Notes: generated by a model from the sequence alone, not told the origin. A stretch of DNA of 64,000 nucleotides from Toxonevra muliebris (GCA_963691655.1 CAVNUY010000018.1:1-64000); one strand, 5' to 3'. Numbered from the stretch's first letter, positions 45,514-56,914 are shown. Program-made: numbers and translations.

Positions 45514-46679
45514 TTATGGACCATAATTCATTAGATAATGCCGAGATGCTGTTACTCACATCTTCTCTCTTCCATTCATTATTTATTTCTGCTTAAGCAA
45601 TGACTTTTACAACGTTGAATGCAATGCTTTGTTCAATGAGCGAATTTTAGAAAACTTCCGTCGCTAATATTTTAGAATTGGTTTAATGGATTTCAAATTT
45701 GATAATTTTTTGGCTAACTTACTTGTCAAGCTCTTTAAATTGATTTATAATATGATAGTGTAGCACTTCTGGGTCTTTTTGAATAAGGATGTAGTTACAC
45801 TAATAAATAAAATAGTAGATAAAATAACAAACCTGATGTAGAAATTATAACTTCACAGGTCTTTGTATATTTTTAAGACTCCACAGCTGATTAAACTTTT
45901 GCAAAAAAACATGGAACAACAGGCAAAATTTAACAAAAATTCATACTTTCCACATTTCGCTGTTTTTAACTTATAATAACTTCTAAAATACTGTGTTAAA
46001 TATATTTGACCCCAAGGAATACCTGGTCACGCTATTTTCTCGGGGTAAGCCAAAAACTACTACACCCTCTAAAGTTAAAAAAAATTTCTTTAATTTTTTA
46101 GGGTACAAAAATCTGTTATTGAAACCATATGGAAATTGCATTCTGAAAATTTTCAAAATTGGATCATGGCATCTAATACTGGGCCAAAATGAATGAAATG
46201 AAATCGCATTAAAAAAAAAGAATGAAATGTAAAGAACAATAAAATACCATAGATCTTTCGAATCGGACAAAAAAACCAAAAAATTATCTAAATTTCATAA
46301 AATACCACTAAATTATCCAAATGTTTTGATGCAAAATCTTATCTCATCTGAATTTCTATTATTTGACACAGATTTTTGATATTTTTATCAAAACGATACA
46401 GCTCACAACAGCTTTTTGCTAGAACCGAAATATTTTGGAATTGTAATAAAATAAAAAATGTTATTTTTTAGGTAGGTGTAGCAACTTATTTTTTTTTTTA
46501 TTGGACTTAAGGGTCTTCATTTCTATAAAATTCGTGAACGCTGATTTCGATGGCGTATGTAATTTTTCCCTACCACATAAGGGTTTTCAGAAGTTTTGAA
46601 ATTTTTTGTAAGACTTTTAACCTTCTGATATCCGACAACTTTTTTATCGGTCAAAGCCCGATATGGTCCCCAGGGACCT
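45514..46679. other. Non-coding DNA, nothing recognised
   Basis: AT-rich; overlapping 67- and 98-codon frames on opposite strands near 45983-46279 resemble no family. Confidence 0.4.
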
Positions 46680-47340
46680 TCTCTATTAAATGTAGTCTGG
46701 TGTTCGAGTTTAAAAAAATCAAATTGTTTTTTTTAGTGCATTGAGAGTATACTGTAAATGGGCGAAAGCGCCCATTTATTGTACCAGCCACACTAAGCTT
46801 TTTCTCAAATCAATGTTTTTTCGATCGGCCAAGGGGCCTGAGCCGATTGGGCTGAAATTTTAATACGTCATTCTATACGCCAATGGCTGTCGCAGGTAGT
46901 AGAATTGTTCATTTTTAATCATTATTGCCTATTTTTTACCCCGATTTTCAACAACAACAAAATGCGATTTTTGAAAATATCTTTTAGTATTCTGCCATTT
47001 TGTTATTTTTTGATAAAAATGTTTATGTCTACTACCTGCGAGAATGACAAGACTACAAAACAATAATCTATTTTAAATTTTTTCTTTCAGATTACTTCAA
47101 GAGCCGTAATCACCCGGGTCAGCTATACACCTTTTTTTTTAGGTGTCAACTTTGGACGTGAAAAACGCTAAAAAAAAATGTCGTAAAATAAACTCCAAAA
47201 AAAAAATTTTGTATAGTTAAAGATGTCAATAATAACATATAAAAAATTGAAATTATTGTATTTTATTTTGTTATAATAAAAAATTCCCGAAATAAGCTTG
47301 AAAATTAGACCGGAACACCAGACTACATCCTTAATATAGC
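46680..47340. repeat. Nested inverted repeats, probable old DNA element
   Basis: Outer pair: TGTAGTCTGGTGTTC near 46690-46710 faces its complement near 47310-47325. Inner pair: CGCAGGTAGTAGA at 46891-46903 faces its exact complement at 47028-47040. No coding frame. Confidence 0.45.
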
Positions 47341-48763
47341 GGGTGATGCGTATAATTGTTTTTTTTTTTAAGCCAATATATTTGGTGTCGTGTTGCATAA
47401 TTTGTGTGAATATATATTTGGGGAAATAAAATGGAAAGAAATTATGTTTAGTGCACATTTTTTAATTTTTTTTTTTCTATTTTTCTATTACAGACAGGCA
47501 AAGAGAATAAAATAATGAAAATAATGTATTTAGTTTCTTAAGTCTGCTTTGGCGGTCCTTGCGTCTGTTGTGTTGCCAGTATCATATTTCTTCAGAGTTG
47601 TGGAATGTTCAGCACACACAGGGGTTATACAAATACAAATAAATTACCTGCACAACCAAAAAAAAACATACAAAAGCGCTTGGCAGTTCATACAAGGTCC
47701 CTGTGGACTTTGTCGGTCATCGACGCCATAAATGACTTCAACCGGACAATTATGATGAAAAATTTCACAGAATCGTGATGAAGCCGATTTTAGTCGCTTC
47801 TAAACATCGCATTTATAGAAGTCACGAAGGCTGAGGCTGTTCGATTTAACCGTATTGAAATACCGTTTCATTGAAAATGTCATAAGTCCTTAGGGATCTT
47901 ATTGGTTATCGGAGGGTTTATCTCTTTCTACAACATTTTTTCGTACAATATAATTAACTAACAATAGAATAGGTAAACTATTCCATCACCATCTGCCTGC
48001 ATATATTTCTACAGTGAGTCATTCAAATTTGGAAAATATACTAAGTAATTATATTGCCCTGCATGGTTTTTGCGAATAATTTCCGAATGAATTTTATGTG
48101 CTGAACACGAATATGGGGTCAAAATTTTCCCATCACGTCACGTTTGCGAAAAAAATTCATTCGGAAACACTAGGAGTTATCTTATTCGCACAAGAAAAGT
48201 TAAAATTTGCAGGGCAATGTTACTAATTGTTTTTCTCAGCTTTTTTTTTAAGTGAACCTAATCTGTTCAACCACTAAAATATTGGGATAAAAATTCAAAG
48301 GGATAATCAAAATCTTTTTATAGTGAAATCAATCGATATTTATTCGTCACCGAATTTTTAGACTTTTGTCTCTCTTATTAATTTTATTATTGGTGTTTTT
48401 CATTTTTCACAATAAATATTATAGGGCTTTTAAGTAAGTAAGTTTGTACATGAATTCGGTTGATGTTTTTTATTGATGCGGTTAACATTATAATGTATTC
48501 CCCAAACAGACACTCCAATGATGTCTTGAACATTGGATGGATTTCCTAACTTTGATTAAAACGGAAGTGAACTGAAATGAAACATGGTAAGAAATTTTCA
48601 AGAAAATGGGATGCTTTAGTTTAGTGGGACCAATAAGCCCAACACGCTTATTGAACTTGTCAGAAAAAGGTTTCAAGTGATGCTTAGAGCAAAACAAGGA
48701 AAAATATATAAAGGTTGTTTTAATACTTCATTAGGTAATATTTACTCACTGTATTAATGCATA
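47341..48763. other. Non-coding DNA, nothing recognised
   Basis: AT-rich with no supported gene, TIR pair or RNA signature. Confidence 0.4.
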
Positions 48764-48771
48764 CTTACATC

Positions 48772-49347
48772 CAGAACTGAGCAATAATGATTCCATTGGA
48801 AATTAAAATTCCACCTCCATTCCAATTCCAAGGAATTGTAGTTGTTCCATTACAAGAAATTGGAATCGGGAATTAAAATTTTGAAATTTCCGGGTAGTAA
48901 AAATTAAAAATTTTATCGATTCCATTACAGGAAATTGTATTTTATAAATAAAAATATTTCAATTACTTCCAAGAATTGAAAAAATAATTGAATAGAAAGT
49001 AATTTGTTTGTTGAGAGTAATCTGTTATTTATCGAAAAAATTTAATTTTTGGTTTTTTTAAATTAAACTAAACTGAAAAAACAAAAACACATTCTTTCAA
49101 TTACTTGTTCAATTCTTGTAAGTAATTGAAATATTTTTAATTACAAACTACAATTCCTTGTAGTGGAATGGGTAAATTTTTCAATTCAATTACCCAGGAA
49201 TTTGAAAATTTTCAATTCGAAATTGCAATTCTTTGTAATGGAATTGGAACTTTTACCAATTCCCAATTACTAAGGAATTAAAAACAAAAAGTAGCAAAAT
49301 GCAAATTCCCTGGAATTAGAAATGTAGTTGGAATTTACCCAGCTCTG
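48772..49347. mobile_element. hAT-type MITE with perfect 8-bp target duplication
   Basis: Ends are CAGAACTGAG (left) and the inverted CAGAGCTGGG (right). It is flanked by the identical 8-mer cttacatc at 48764-48771 and 49348-49355, the duplication size of hAT transposases. The 576-bp interior is packed with GGAATTG/CAATTCC-like motifs in both orientations, so most of it can fold on itself. No transposase. Confidence 0.88.
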
Positions 49348-49355
49348 CTTACATC

Positions 49356-49756
49356 TATGCGCGATTTCCAGGAAACTAAAACTTTTGTATTCTCAATGAA
49401 AACATATGTACATATAGTGGCAAATGAAAATAAACTTTTTCCAGCAATCAAGTACAGTAAAAACTTTATAAAAAAATTGTCCGTGAACAAAGAAATGAGT
49501 CAGTACCACGTCATAAACTTATGTGGATCAGATCAGATAAATCAGTCCACAAAAATTGGACAAGGGCGCACACAAAACATTGGTTTTAGTCGGCTTAATC
49601 TTATTTATATATATATTTATATATATATAAATACATATATATACATTATTTGTATGTAGTATGCTTAAACTTCAACATAACTGCCACGCCTGCTTTCATA
49701 AAGATTTTTTTTCATTTCTTGTTTAATTTGGTATATATATAAATTTATTAAAAATC
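49356..49756. other. Non-coding DNA with a TA-rich run
   Basis: A 100-codon plus-strand frame at 49357-49659 ends in a (TA)n-driven Ile/Tyr repeat and is not credible. A TA-rich low-complexity stretch spans about 49603-49642. Confidence 0.5.
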
Positions 49757-49758
49757 TA

Positions 49759-50135
49759 CAGTCATGGATATAGAAATAGCAGAAAGTTATTTTATTTATT
49801 ACTATGAATTTTGGATTTTAAGGTAATCTCTCCACTTTTCGACTGGGAAGCGAAAAGTGGTTGCAAATTCAATTTTTGCAATTGCTATTAGAATGATCCG
49901 TTTAGAAAAATAATTTTTCTGTTTTCTAATGTTTATCTGATTGCCCATATTTGACCGGGAGTCCTTCGCATAGATATCTTGCGAACTAATCACTGTGTCA
50001 CCAGTTGCCACAGCTTTTTTCCTTGACAAATTTTCAATAATATGCTCGAAGACAAAAAAAAAGTGTTATCACATATGTAAATATTTAAATGAACACTTTT
50101 GACAAACGTTTGTGATATTTCCATTCCCATGACTG
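49759..50135 (-). mobile_element. Tc1/mariner-type relic, internally deleted
   Basis: CAGTCATGG at 49759 and its complement CCATGACTG ending at 50135 form the TIRs, with similarity extending about 25 bp. Each end is flanked by TA (49757-49758, 50136-50137), the Tc1/mariner target. At 377 bp it is far shorter than an autonomous element (usually well over 1 kb), but it keeps a piece of transposase. Confidence 0.88.
49802..50029 (-). pseudogene. Tc1-like transposase fragment
   Basis: A 75-codon frame whose C-terminal half (...FSKRIILIAIAKIEFA...FPVEKWRDYL) matches the conserved stretch of Tc1-like transposases between the helix-turn-helix domains and the first catalytic aspartate (family pattern: SKRN...R-L-FA...W..VLFSDE). 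The catalytic DDE region is absent, so it is non-functional. Orientation matches the TIRs around it. Confidence 0.65.
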
Positions 50136-50275
50136 TATAAATATGCGTAGAAATTACACTAAATGTGTGGATGTTTCCATTTAATTTTTGTATAGTTTGA
50201 CGTGGGCCAATAATTTATTAGTATAATTTCACAATTTTCAAATATACATTTTAAAATTTTTCAATGTGCTTTTTG

Positions 50276-50948
50276 TAGGGTTTGCAAAACCGACCCGCAT
50301 TATCCGGCTATTAAAAACAAGATTTTCGAAAATTATCCACTAATCGAAAACCGAGTTTTGAAAATGTTGTAAAATCTCTTAAGACGTATAGAAAACATAA
50401 AAAATCGAAAAAAAAACAATTTTTTCCATGTTTTTTTTTTAAATTTAGGTCGAAAAACAGGCGTTTTTTTTTAAAATCGTTGTAAAAACTAGTAAAATAT
50501 GGAAAAAATACAAAAAATGAAAATAAAAATTGTTCGACTCCATACCATTTTTTAAAAAAAAATTGTAAAATCATCGATATCGATATAAAAGTTCAACCTG
50601 ACCCGAAAAAAATTATTGCTTGACAAATCGATCCCAAATTGTCACAAGAAAACAGTTCCTGAAAAAAAAGTTTGGAAAATATTTTTAAAACTGTTAAAAC
50701 TCACTGCATTTACGAATAAAATCAGAGTAAATTTGTGGTGTTTCTCATGGTTTGGCGGTATACTGATGAAAAAAGCTACCATAAGCCCAAGTTGCAGGGC
50801 ATAATATTAATATGTTGAAACAAAGTTGGAGAATATTTTATTTAATTCAGAAATAGGTTTATCCGATCCGAAAATTGGTTTTCGGTATTTTTGATGATAT
50901 CCATCATAAAAACGGTTTTCCTACACTGTCGGATATTTGCAAACCCTA
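50276..50948. mobile_element. Probable hAT-like element, TAGGGTTTGCAAA ends
   Basis: TAGGGTTTGCAAA at 50276 faces its complement TTTGCAAACCCTA ending at 50948, with further inverted matches (AACCG/CGGTT). TAGGGTT-type TIRs are common in hAT elements. The flanking 8-mers do not match cleanly (a one-mismatch alternative exists if the border is moved three bases). The interior shares 'cctgacccgaaaa' with 1430-1445. No transposase frame. Confidence 0.55.
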
Positions 50949-52709
50949 TTTAGTAGTCATACAAAGAGAGAGAAAGAGAGAGAGGATTACATATAATTGT
51001 AGCATAAGTGTATGCACTCTGAATTTGAAAATTTGGACCCATATGTTTTTAAGATTGTCCCACAAAATAGGATAGAAAAAACTATGGTTTAATAAAAATA
51101 GCACTGTTAACGGTATAAAACTATTGAACCCGATTATATCTCAAAAGGTTAGTTATACAATTACCAGATTTGCAAACTTATAACAAAAATTTGATCTCAA
51201 AAATATATTGCAGTAATTGAAATTAACTCCACAAAACTTCTTTACTTCTTATAAAAACAACGAAGAGAGTACGGCACTCGGTTGGTGAATTCGCCTTTAG
51301 TCAATCTCTGTTTCTCTCTTTGCCCCTTGACAAAACTTTCAAAGTTCAATAGTTTGGTCAGTATTACTCTACTTGATAAAAATTCGACAAAACAAAAGCC
51401 AATTTTTAAAAATTATCACGCATAGTATAAAATAAAAAAATACAAAATTAAATGGTAACAATCCGTGAAGATAGCAAATAAATAAAGCATAACTTTGTAG
51501 CCTAGTGTTGTAATCAGAAAAAATAAAATAATACAAAAACGTATAGTTTAAAATGTAGAAAATTCGTTTACTTAAATATGGAAAGTAAGTATATATGTAA
51601 ATATACCCCACACCCAGAGTATACGTTTTATAGTATTCATATGATAAGAGATAGACATAAGGACACCAATAGATCTACAGTGATTGTAATTTTGAAGAAT
51701 ACAGGAAGGAAGCAGGAAGGTGGAAGGTGGTGTATCCAAAGGTTCTAATCCAATTAGCATTACAAGCAAATTGTTTCGACTTGGTTATTTAAAAGGTCCT
51801 AGTCAACAGAATGAATATGAAAACTTATATTTTGTTCGGGCGGTCAAGCATCCCATAAATCTAAAGAGTTCTGAGCATATAACAATTTAAGGTAAACATA
51901 TTTTCATATTAATTTTTCAGAGAGATTTTAGGGATAAAATTGCAAAATGAAAAAAATGTCCGCAAATTACCTCATCGGACATATAGTATGAGAATTGATG
52001 GAATTTAAAAGGTAATAAATCTGAATGTTCATTGGATTTATAAATAGACAACCTGCAGATTTGTAAAAAAAATATTTTGACTACGGGTTTAGCTCATGCA
52101 GCATACAGTTAAACTTGGATTAACACTTGGAATGCTATTTTGTTGGTCTTGCTTGGACCAGAATTCACTAGCTGGGTAGTAACTAACTACGACCTCACGC
52201 TCATTACTTTGAGAATAATTTATCAAAATGCATACATATAATTTATGGATTGTTTGTTAATTCCACTATGTTTTATGCAGGCAAAGCTTCCTTGAGATGA
52301 GTACATTTTATGAAAAACGTAAACCTACTACTACATCCTAAGATTATTTTCTGGGTGTAGAGTATAAAAAAACAGGTTTCTATTTTTTTTTTTTAATATT
52401 TATAAATGTATTATACGGCGACATAATTTTGTTTATAATAAAATATAGTAGATATGACATATTTTTACTCTATTATTTTGTTTTTGTTCTTTATAAAAAT
52501 ACGAAATATTTATATGTATATAATTATGGATAAAATAAAAAATGATAATAATGTGACTTATGTTATATATAAGTATGTATATTTAAAGGTAATGATAAAA
52601 ATTTAAATAAAGATATAAATAAAGAAATTAATAAGATTTTTTCTTTATAATTTACTTTAATTTTTAAATATAGGTATTTATATATAATAATTAGAAAAAT
52701 ATCACTTAC
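50949..52709 (-). other. Intron sequence 3' of the PMCA exon
   Basis: Begins, in transcript sense, with the donor GTAAGT next to 52710. Non-coding, AT-rich, with no second PMCA exon visible. A GA-rich microsatellite lies at 50961-50983. Confidence 0.5.
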
Positions 52710-52848
52710 TTGAGTTTGCAAACGTGTCAGACCGCGTATCCATAGAATTTGTCCTGCGCGTGGTTTCTTATCGGAATCGATGGAATCAAAACGTTCTTCT
52801 CCCAATGTCATGGCATCAGTATATTCTTCAGGGTGTCCACGACCCCAT
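52710..52848 (-). CDS. Exon of plasma-membrane Ca2+-ATPase (calmodulin-binding region)
   Basis: 139 bp, minus strand, bounded by an acceptor (TTACAG before the exon) and a donor (GTAAGT after it). One base completes a split codon, then 46 codons run from WGRGHPEEY to RAGQILWIRGLTRLQTQ. The last part matches the start of the PMCA calmodulin-binding domain (vertebrate form RRGQILWFRGLNRIQTQ), and the exon ends right after QTQ, the place where vertebrate PMCA genes are alternatively spliced (site C). PMCA pumps Ca2+ out of the cell; this tail is autoinhibitory and released by calmodulin. The frame continues into the intron for a few codons before a stop, so an unspliced form would truncate the tail. 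Upstream and downstream exons are not in the window. Identification is from memory of the family; I consider it strong. Confidence 0.9.
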
Positions 52849-53280
52849 CTGTAATTTTTGTTCATGAAAATGAGTAAAAATATATTTATTATAGAAAAAA
52901 AAAAAACACTAATTATTAAGTTATATATATTCTAATGCTATATTATACGTATACGCATATGTACAAGTATGAACACATTTCACTTTATCTATGTATTGTA
53001 TATTCTGAATTGAAAAACAAATTCAATTTGTTCACAAAAGAACTAATAAAACGCCACCGACAATAATATGCAACTTTGAGTAGTACACAAAAATGCAACA
53101 TCGAGCTGAATTTCACAATTTCATTTTCTTTATTATTCATTTTCTTTTTTACTGACGCTCAAGCGCCATTTTCGAATATTATAAAAATAATTTAATTTCA
53201 AATTTGATTCTAATTGGAAACCAAAATAAGGTATTGAAATATTGTTAGTATTGAATTTGTATTAATGTATTCTAAATTTG
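52849..53280 (-). other. Intron sequence 5' of the PMCA exon
   Basis: AT-rich. In transcript sense it ends with a modest pyrimidine stretch and TTACAG. Nothing else recognised. Confidence 0.5.
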
Positions 53281-53566
53281 ACGATCTCGAGATTTTAGCG
53301 GGTAGTGCACTAGACTTTCATCCGGGAGGTTCGGGTTCGATTCCGATCTTCGTCTGGTGGTTAATTTTCATAACCTTCTTATATTCACTATCAATATGAA
53401 GTGTATGAGAATCACAAGAATCACCTTGGTTGGCAATGGCAAAGCCACCAAGCCGATAAAAAAATTTCACAGCGTTTAACTGTAGGTCCAACTAAGTGGT
53501 ATCACAATGAGCCGTTCAGGCCTAAATGTGTGTCTCGACTGCCGCTCCAACCTAACCTAACTATAC
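53281..53566 (+). mobile_element. tRNA-derived SINE-like element
   Basis: The head resembles a tRNA, with an A-box-like TAGCGGGTAGTG (53296-53307) and a perfect B box GGTTCGATTCC (53334-53344), about 26 bases apart. The region between (ctagactttcatccggg) looks like a Glu-type anticodon arm. The acceptor and T stems do not pair well, so it is not a functional tRNA gene. A tRNA-unrelated body of about 210 bp follows and ends in 'ccaacctaacctaac'. Target duplications were not found. Confidence 0.7.
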
Positions 53567-53658
53567 TCTATTTCTTATGTTCAAATATAGTAGATTATAA
53601 TTTATAATTTTGTTTTTATGTTTCATTTGTTATTTTATTATATTTCATAATAAACAGA

Positions 53659-53699
53659 CTCCCTGAGGATGGTCTTAAAAAGACCGAAACGCGTAGGAG
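53659..53699 (+). ncRNA. Hammerhead-ribozyme-like motif
   Basis: The order CTCC, CTGAGGA, hairpin GGTCTT-AAA-AAGACC, GAAA, CGCGTA, GGAG matches hammerhead topology. CTCC/GGAG form stem I, CTGANGA and GAAA are the two core boxes, the hairpin is stem II, and GTA would be the cleavage triplet with a two-pair stem III. One extra T between CTGAGGA and stem II, and the tiny stem III, make activity doubtful. Hammerheads with short stem III are known in Penelope-like elements; I see no Penelope coding sequence here. Confidence 0.35.
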
Positions 53700-53819
53700 A
53701 AAATGAAAATTGAAGTTCTTCTTTAATTGTTTCAAAAAAATCAACGACCAAAAAGCCCGAATAAATAAAATATACGATAGTAGAATAAAGTTGGTGGACC
53801 AACAGTGAGTATTCCTCAA

Positions 53820-54224
53820 AAGAGTAATGATTTTAATTCGATTTGTTAATTTTTGACTTCACGTATCGCAGTGCAAAAAATAGCGAATCAGTGTCAATAA
53901 AAACAATAATAAATTTAATTAAATTAAAAATTGTGAAACCAAAAAGATTTAAAAATGAATAAAAATATTTATTTAAAACTTGACAATGTTGAGGAAAATA
54001 GTGGAGCGGCGAAAAATATTGAAAATATGCATATATAGTGTAAGTTCAAATAAAAATATGCTAGAAGAAAAAAATCAACATCACTAAACCCATTGGAAAA
54101 TAATGCTTTCATACTAAATCTTAGAGCCGTACCACAAATAGTTCCTCAGATATTTCACAATTAAAATTTAGGTTATATGGGAGGTGCCCCCTAGCGGCGG
54201 AAGTTAAATATAGCCCATTTTTGT
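53820..54224. other. Non-coding DNA, nothing recognised
   Basis: AT-rich. The last part ('ttatatgggaggtgcccccta') resembles sequence near 58450 and 58680, suggesting a shared old repeat. Confidence 0.4.
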
Positions 54225-54740
54225 TTCAACTATTATAAATGTATTTAGGGATTTCATCTCGAGTGAACCCACTTTAAAACCAATTGGGCTCAAACTTTTA
54301 GTCCTATTGTAGTAACTACTACACCAGATTTAAACGATATCGGTCAAAAACTCGCAGAGTTGGAGGGGGTAGAATTTTGACATTGTGGTCAGCATGTTTT
54401 TGACAGATTTTTATTCAGTCTTTTGAGAAAAAAATTTCAAAAATCAAAAATTTGACTGTTTTTTTTAATTAAAAATAGTTTTGACTTTTTTTCAAAAGGA
54501 ACGTTTTTTTTAGAATTTTAGAATTTTGACATTGTGGTCAGCATGTTTTTGACAAATTTTTTTTCAGTCTTTTGAGAAAAAAATTTCAAAAATCAAAAAT
54601 TTGACTGTTTTTTTTAATTAAAAATAGTTTTGACTTTTTTTCAAAAGGAACGTTTTTTTTAGTTCAAAAGAAAGCTCTGGTTTTTTCCTTTGAGGTCCGA
54701 AAGTGGGATGAGACTTGTTTAACTATCAAAATTAACACCG
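54225..54740 (+). repeat. Interspersed repeat with an internal 159-bp duplication
   Basis: Related to 33800-34110. The block starting 'gaattttgacattgtggtc' at 54372 recurs at 54531, and the following 130 bp or so ('gttttgactttttttcaaaagg') are repeated almost exactly. The copy at 33800 has the block once. Confidence 0.7.
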
Positions 54741-55244
54741 AGTAACTCGAAACACTCACGGCGTTATCTCTCGAACATTGCATAGTCCCTGTTCTCATGA
54801 TTCCCAGCCAAAATGATGGTATCTTTTTATTAATTATGGAAAAACATGTAGTTTCAAACCAGGCGAATGTTTCAGTAATCGTGCCAGTCACAGTGATCGC
54901 TTTGCTAAGGTTACACCAGCCGATGCAGGATTAAATACTACATATGCAATTGAAAGATGTGCACACTTTAATATCAAGCGTGGTTACCAGAACCAAAATA
55001 TTGCGATCCTAACCAAGAGTCAAGCGGCTATCAAGTCACTCAAATCTCATCAGGTAACCTCAAAACTAATGATGGAGTGTCTTGATAAACAAAACACGCT
55101 CTACGCAGTGTGGCGAACTTTTATTTTTCAAAATCCGCTAAAATGAAGGAAAAAACGAATATTTCCTTTAAAAAAGTGCTAACTTTTTTTCTTATAAAAG
55201 AGTTACATAAATTATAAGCATGCAAATATTTTCAAAACTACTAA

Positions 55245-55440
55245 AATTACATATTTTCAGGACAATCTTTATGGGGTTATGAATTTGTATGGGGTTATAA
55301 ATCTGTATGGGGCTAGGAGAAATTGTTTTATACTTTTTAGTCAGTTTTAAAAACGTATATTAAAAAAAAAATTTTATTTAAATTATTATTTTCTGCTTTT
55401 TAGTCTTGCATGTGTAAAATTTTTTACTGCCAATCCAACA
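55245..55440. repeat. Single arm of the 3138-3640 foldback family
   Basis: Contains 'tatactttttagtc', 'ttttaaaaacgt' and 'tttatttaaattattattttctg', in the order of the right arm of the element at 3138-3640, plus a short internal duplication of 'tgtatggggttat'. The other arm is missing. Confidence 0.6.
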
Positions 55441-55671
55441 ACTCTTATATAGGCCTAAGCCCTTGTAAATTTTCCGTGTTGCACTGTGTAATCGATAACA
55501 ATATAAGAAAAGTAGCACAGTTTTATTTTTCTTTGAAATGATATCACATAAAAAGACTTTATTGTACGAAAGTGTACTGAAAATCTTGCTTATGTACTGA
55601 CGTATTTCCGAACCTCATAGTGTGCCGAAAAATTTTACGATCGTACCGAAAACCCCATTACTAATATATAC

Positions 55672-55960
55672 CAAAGAGTATAGATTGCAAAGAGGCAAAG
55701 AGTATAGATTGCAAAGAGGTCGCAATTCGCTCTTTTCCAATCTGGAAAGTAAAAAGCTAGAAACCATTTATGAGGTGCCATACCGATGAAGCGAACGCAA
55801 CGGTTGGCAAACGGTCCACCGGACAAAAAAGTATGAATGGATGGGTTGGAGGTGTTTGATAGAATAAATAGTTTACATTTCTTTTGGCAAATAACATACA
55901 ACATTTGCAGTATTTTATATATTCTTTATATACAAATATGCAAACGTTTTTATGTATTTT
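55672..55960 (+). repeat. Interspersed repeat, family X, copy 2
   Basis: Follows the landmark order given for 2229-2800, from 'agagtatagattgcaaagag' to 'tatacaaatatgcaaacg'. It starts with a short duplicated 'caaagagtatagattgcaaagag'. It is closer to the inverted copy at 56915-57050 than to copy 1. Confidence 0.65.
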
Positions 55961-56049
55961 GATTGATTTCTTTCCTGTTATGCACATGCATGTAGATACT
56001 TTTGAATATATTTTTCTGCTTTGATTTTATTAAATTCAGTAAATTCATA

Positions 56050-56640
56050 AACAATGAATAAATGAAAACTTACAAAAAATTATTATTATCTGTGCGTATT
56101 AGTACATGGGAGCAAAAAAAAAAAAAAAAAAGGCAATCCAAAAACGCGCATAGATTTTAATTTAAAATTTTTTGTTTGAAAATGTTAAATTTCATACTTT
56201 TTTTTAATTTTGCTTTCTTTGTTTACAATTGCAATTTCTTTGTTTACATTATTTTTCAAATATAAAATAACTACACTCATGTAGTTTCTCACATGACATC
56301 TCATATTTTTAACATGAAAAAAAATGTTAAATGCTTTGGCTCATACGATTTTACATTGCATCTCATATTTTTAACATGATTTATTCTTATCAAAATGTTA
56401 ATTTTTCTTATCACTGTTAAATCTATCGACGTCTCTGCCGTGGCCATACGATATTAACATGCACCTCATTTTCTCAAAATGCTAATTTCAAAATCGCTGT
56501 AATGATTTATTCGGGTAAACAACAAGAACACCAAACTCTTCTTCTTATTTTAACATGAGGTGCAATGTTAATTCTTTTGCACATGTTAAATTTCATATAT
56601 CATTATCATTTCATAATAAACAACTTTTCCTCAGACATAA
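56050..56640. repeat. Family X-related internal region
   Basis: Repeated short motifs of the form 'catctcatatttttaacatg' and 'taacatgaggtgcaatgtta' in both orientations. Similar stretches follow family X at 2740-2800 and 60560-61020. No frame. Confidence 0.5.
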
Positions 56641-56914
56641 ACAATGTAGGACTTCAAATTAATAAACTTACCCACTAAAATCCAATCACAACATACATAA
56701 TTCGATATTTTCATTTTTATACAAGTTTCCTCTAAAACAGAGGTACAGAGAGCAGGTGGAGAGTTGGTGTGCAGAGAATGTTTATCTTTTTGTAATACAC
56801 AGCTTTGCCTCAGAGACCAAAGTTGTAGGACCTCAAAATAATATACTTATCTACCAATATCAATTATAAATGCTATGATTTTTGCAACAGAAATAAAAAA
56901 AAAAGTAAAGCAAA

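Noticed and set aside
49802..50029. Additional PMCA or other host exon on the minus strand
   Set aside because: It is enclosed by Tc1-type TIRs with TA duplications and matches the transposase pattern better.
53281..53353. Functional tRNA-Glu gene
   Set aside because: A and B boxes and an anticodon-like loop are present but acceptor and T stems do not pair, and an unrelated body follows.
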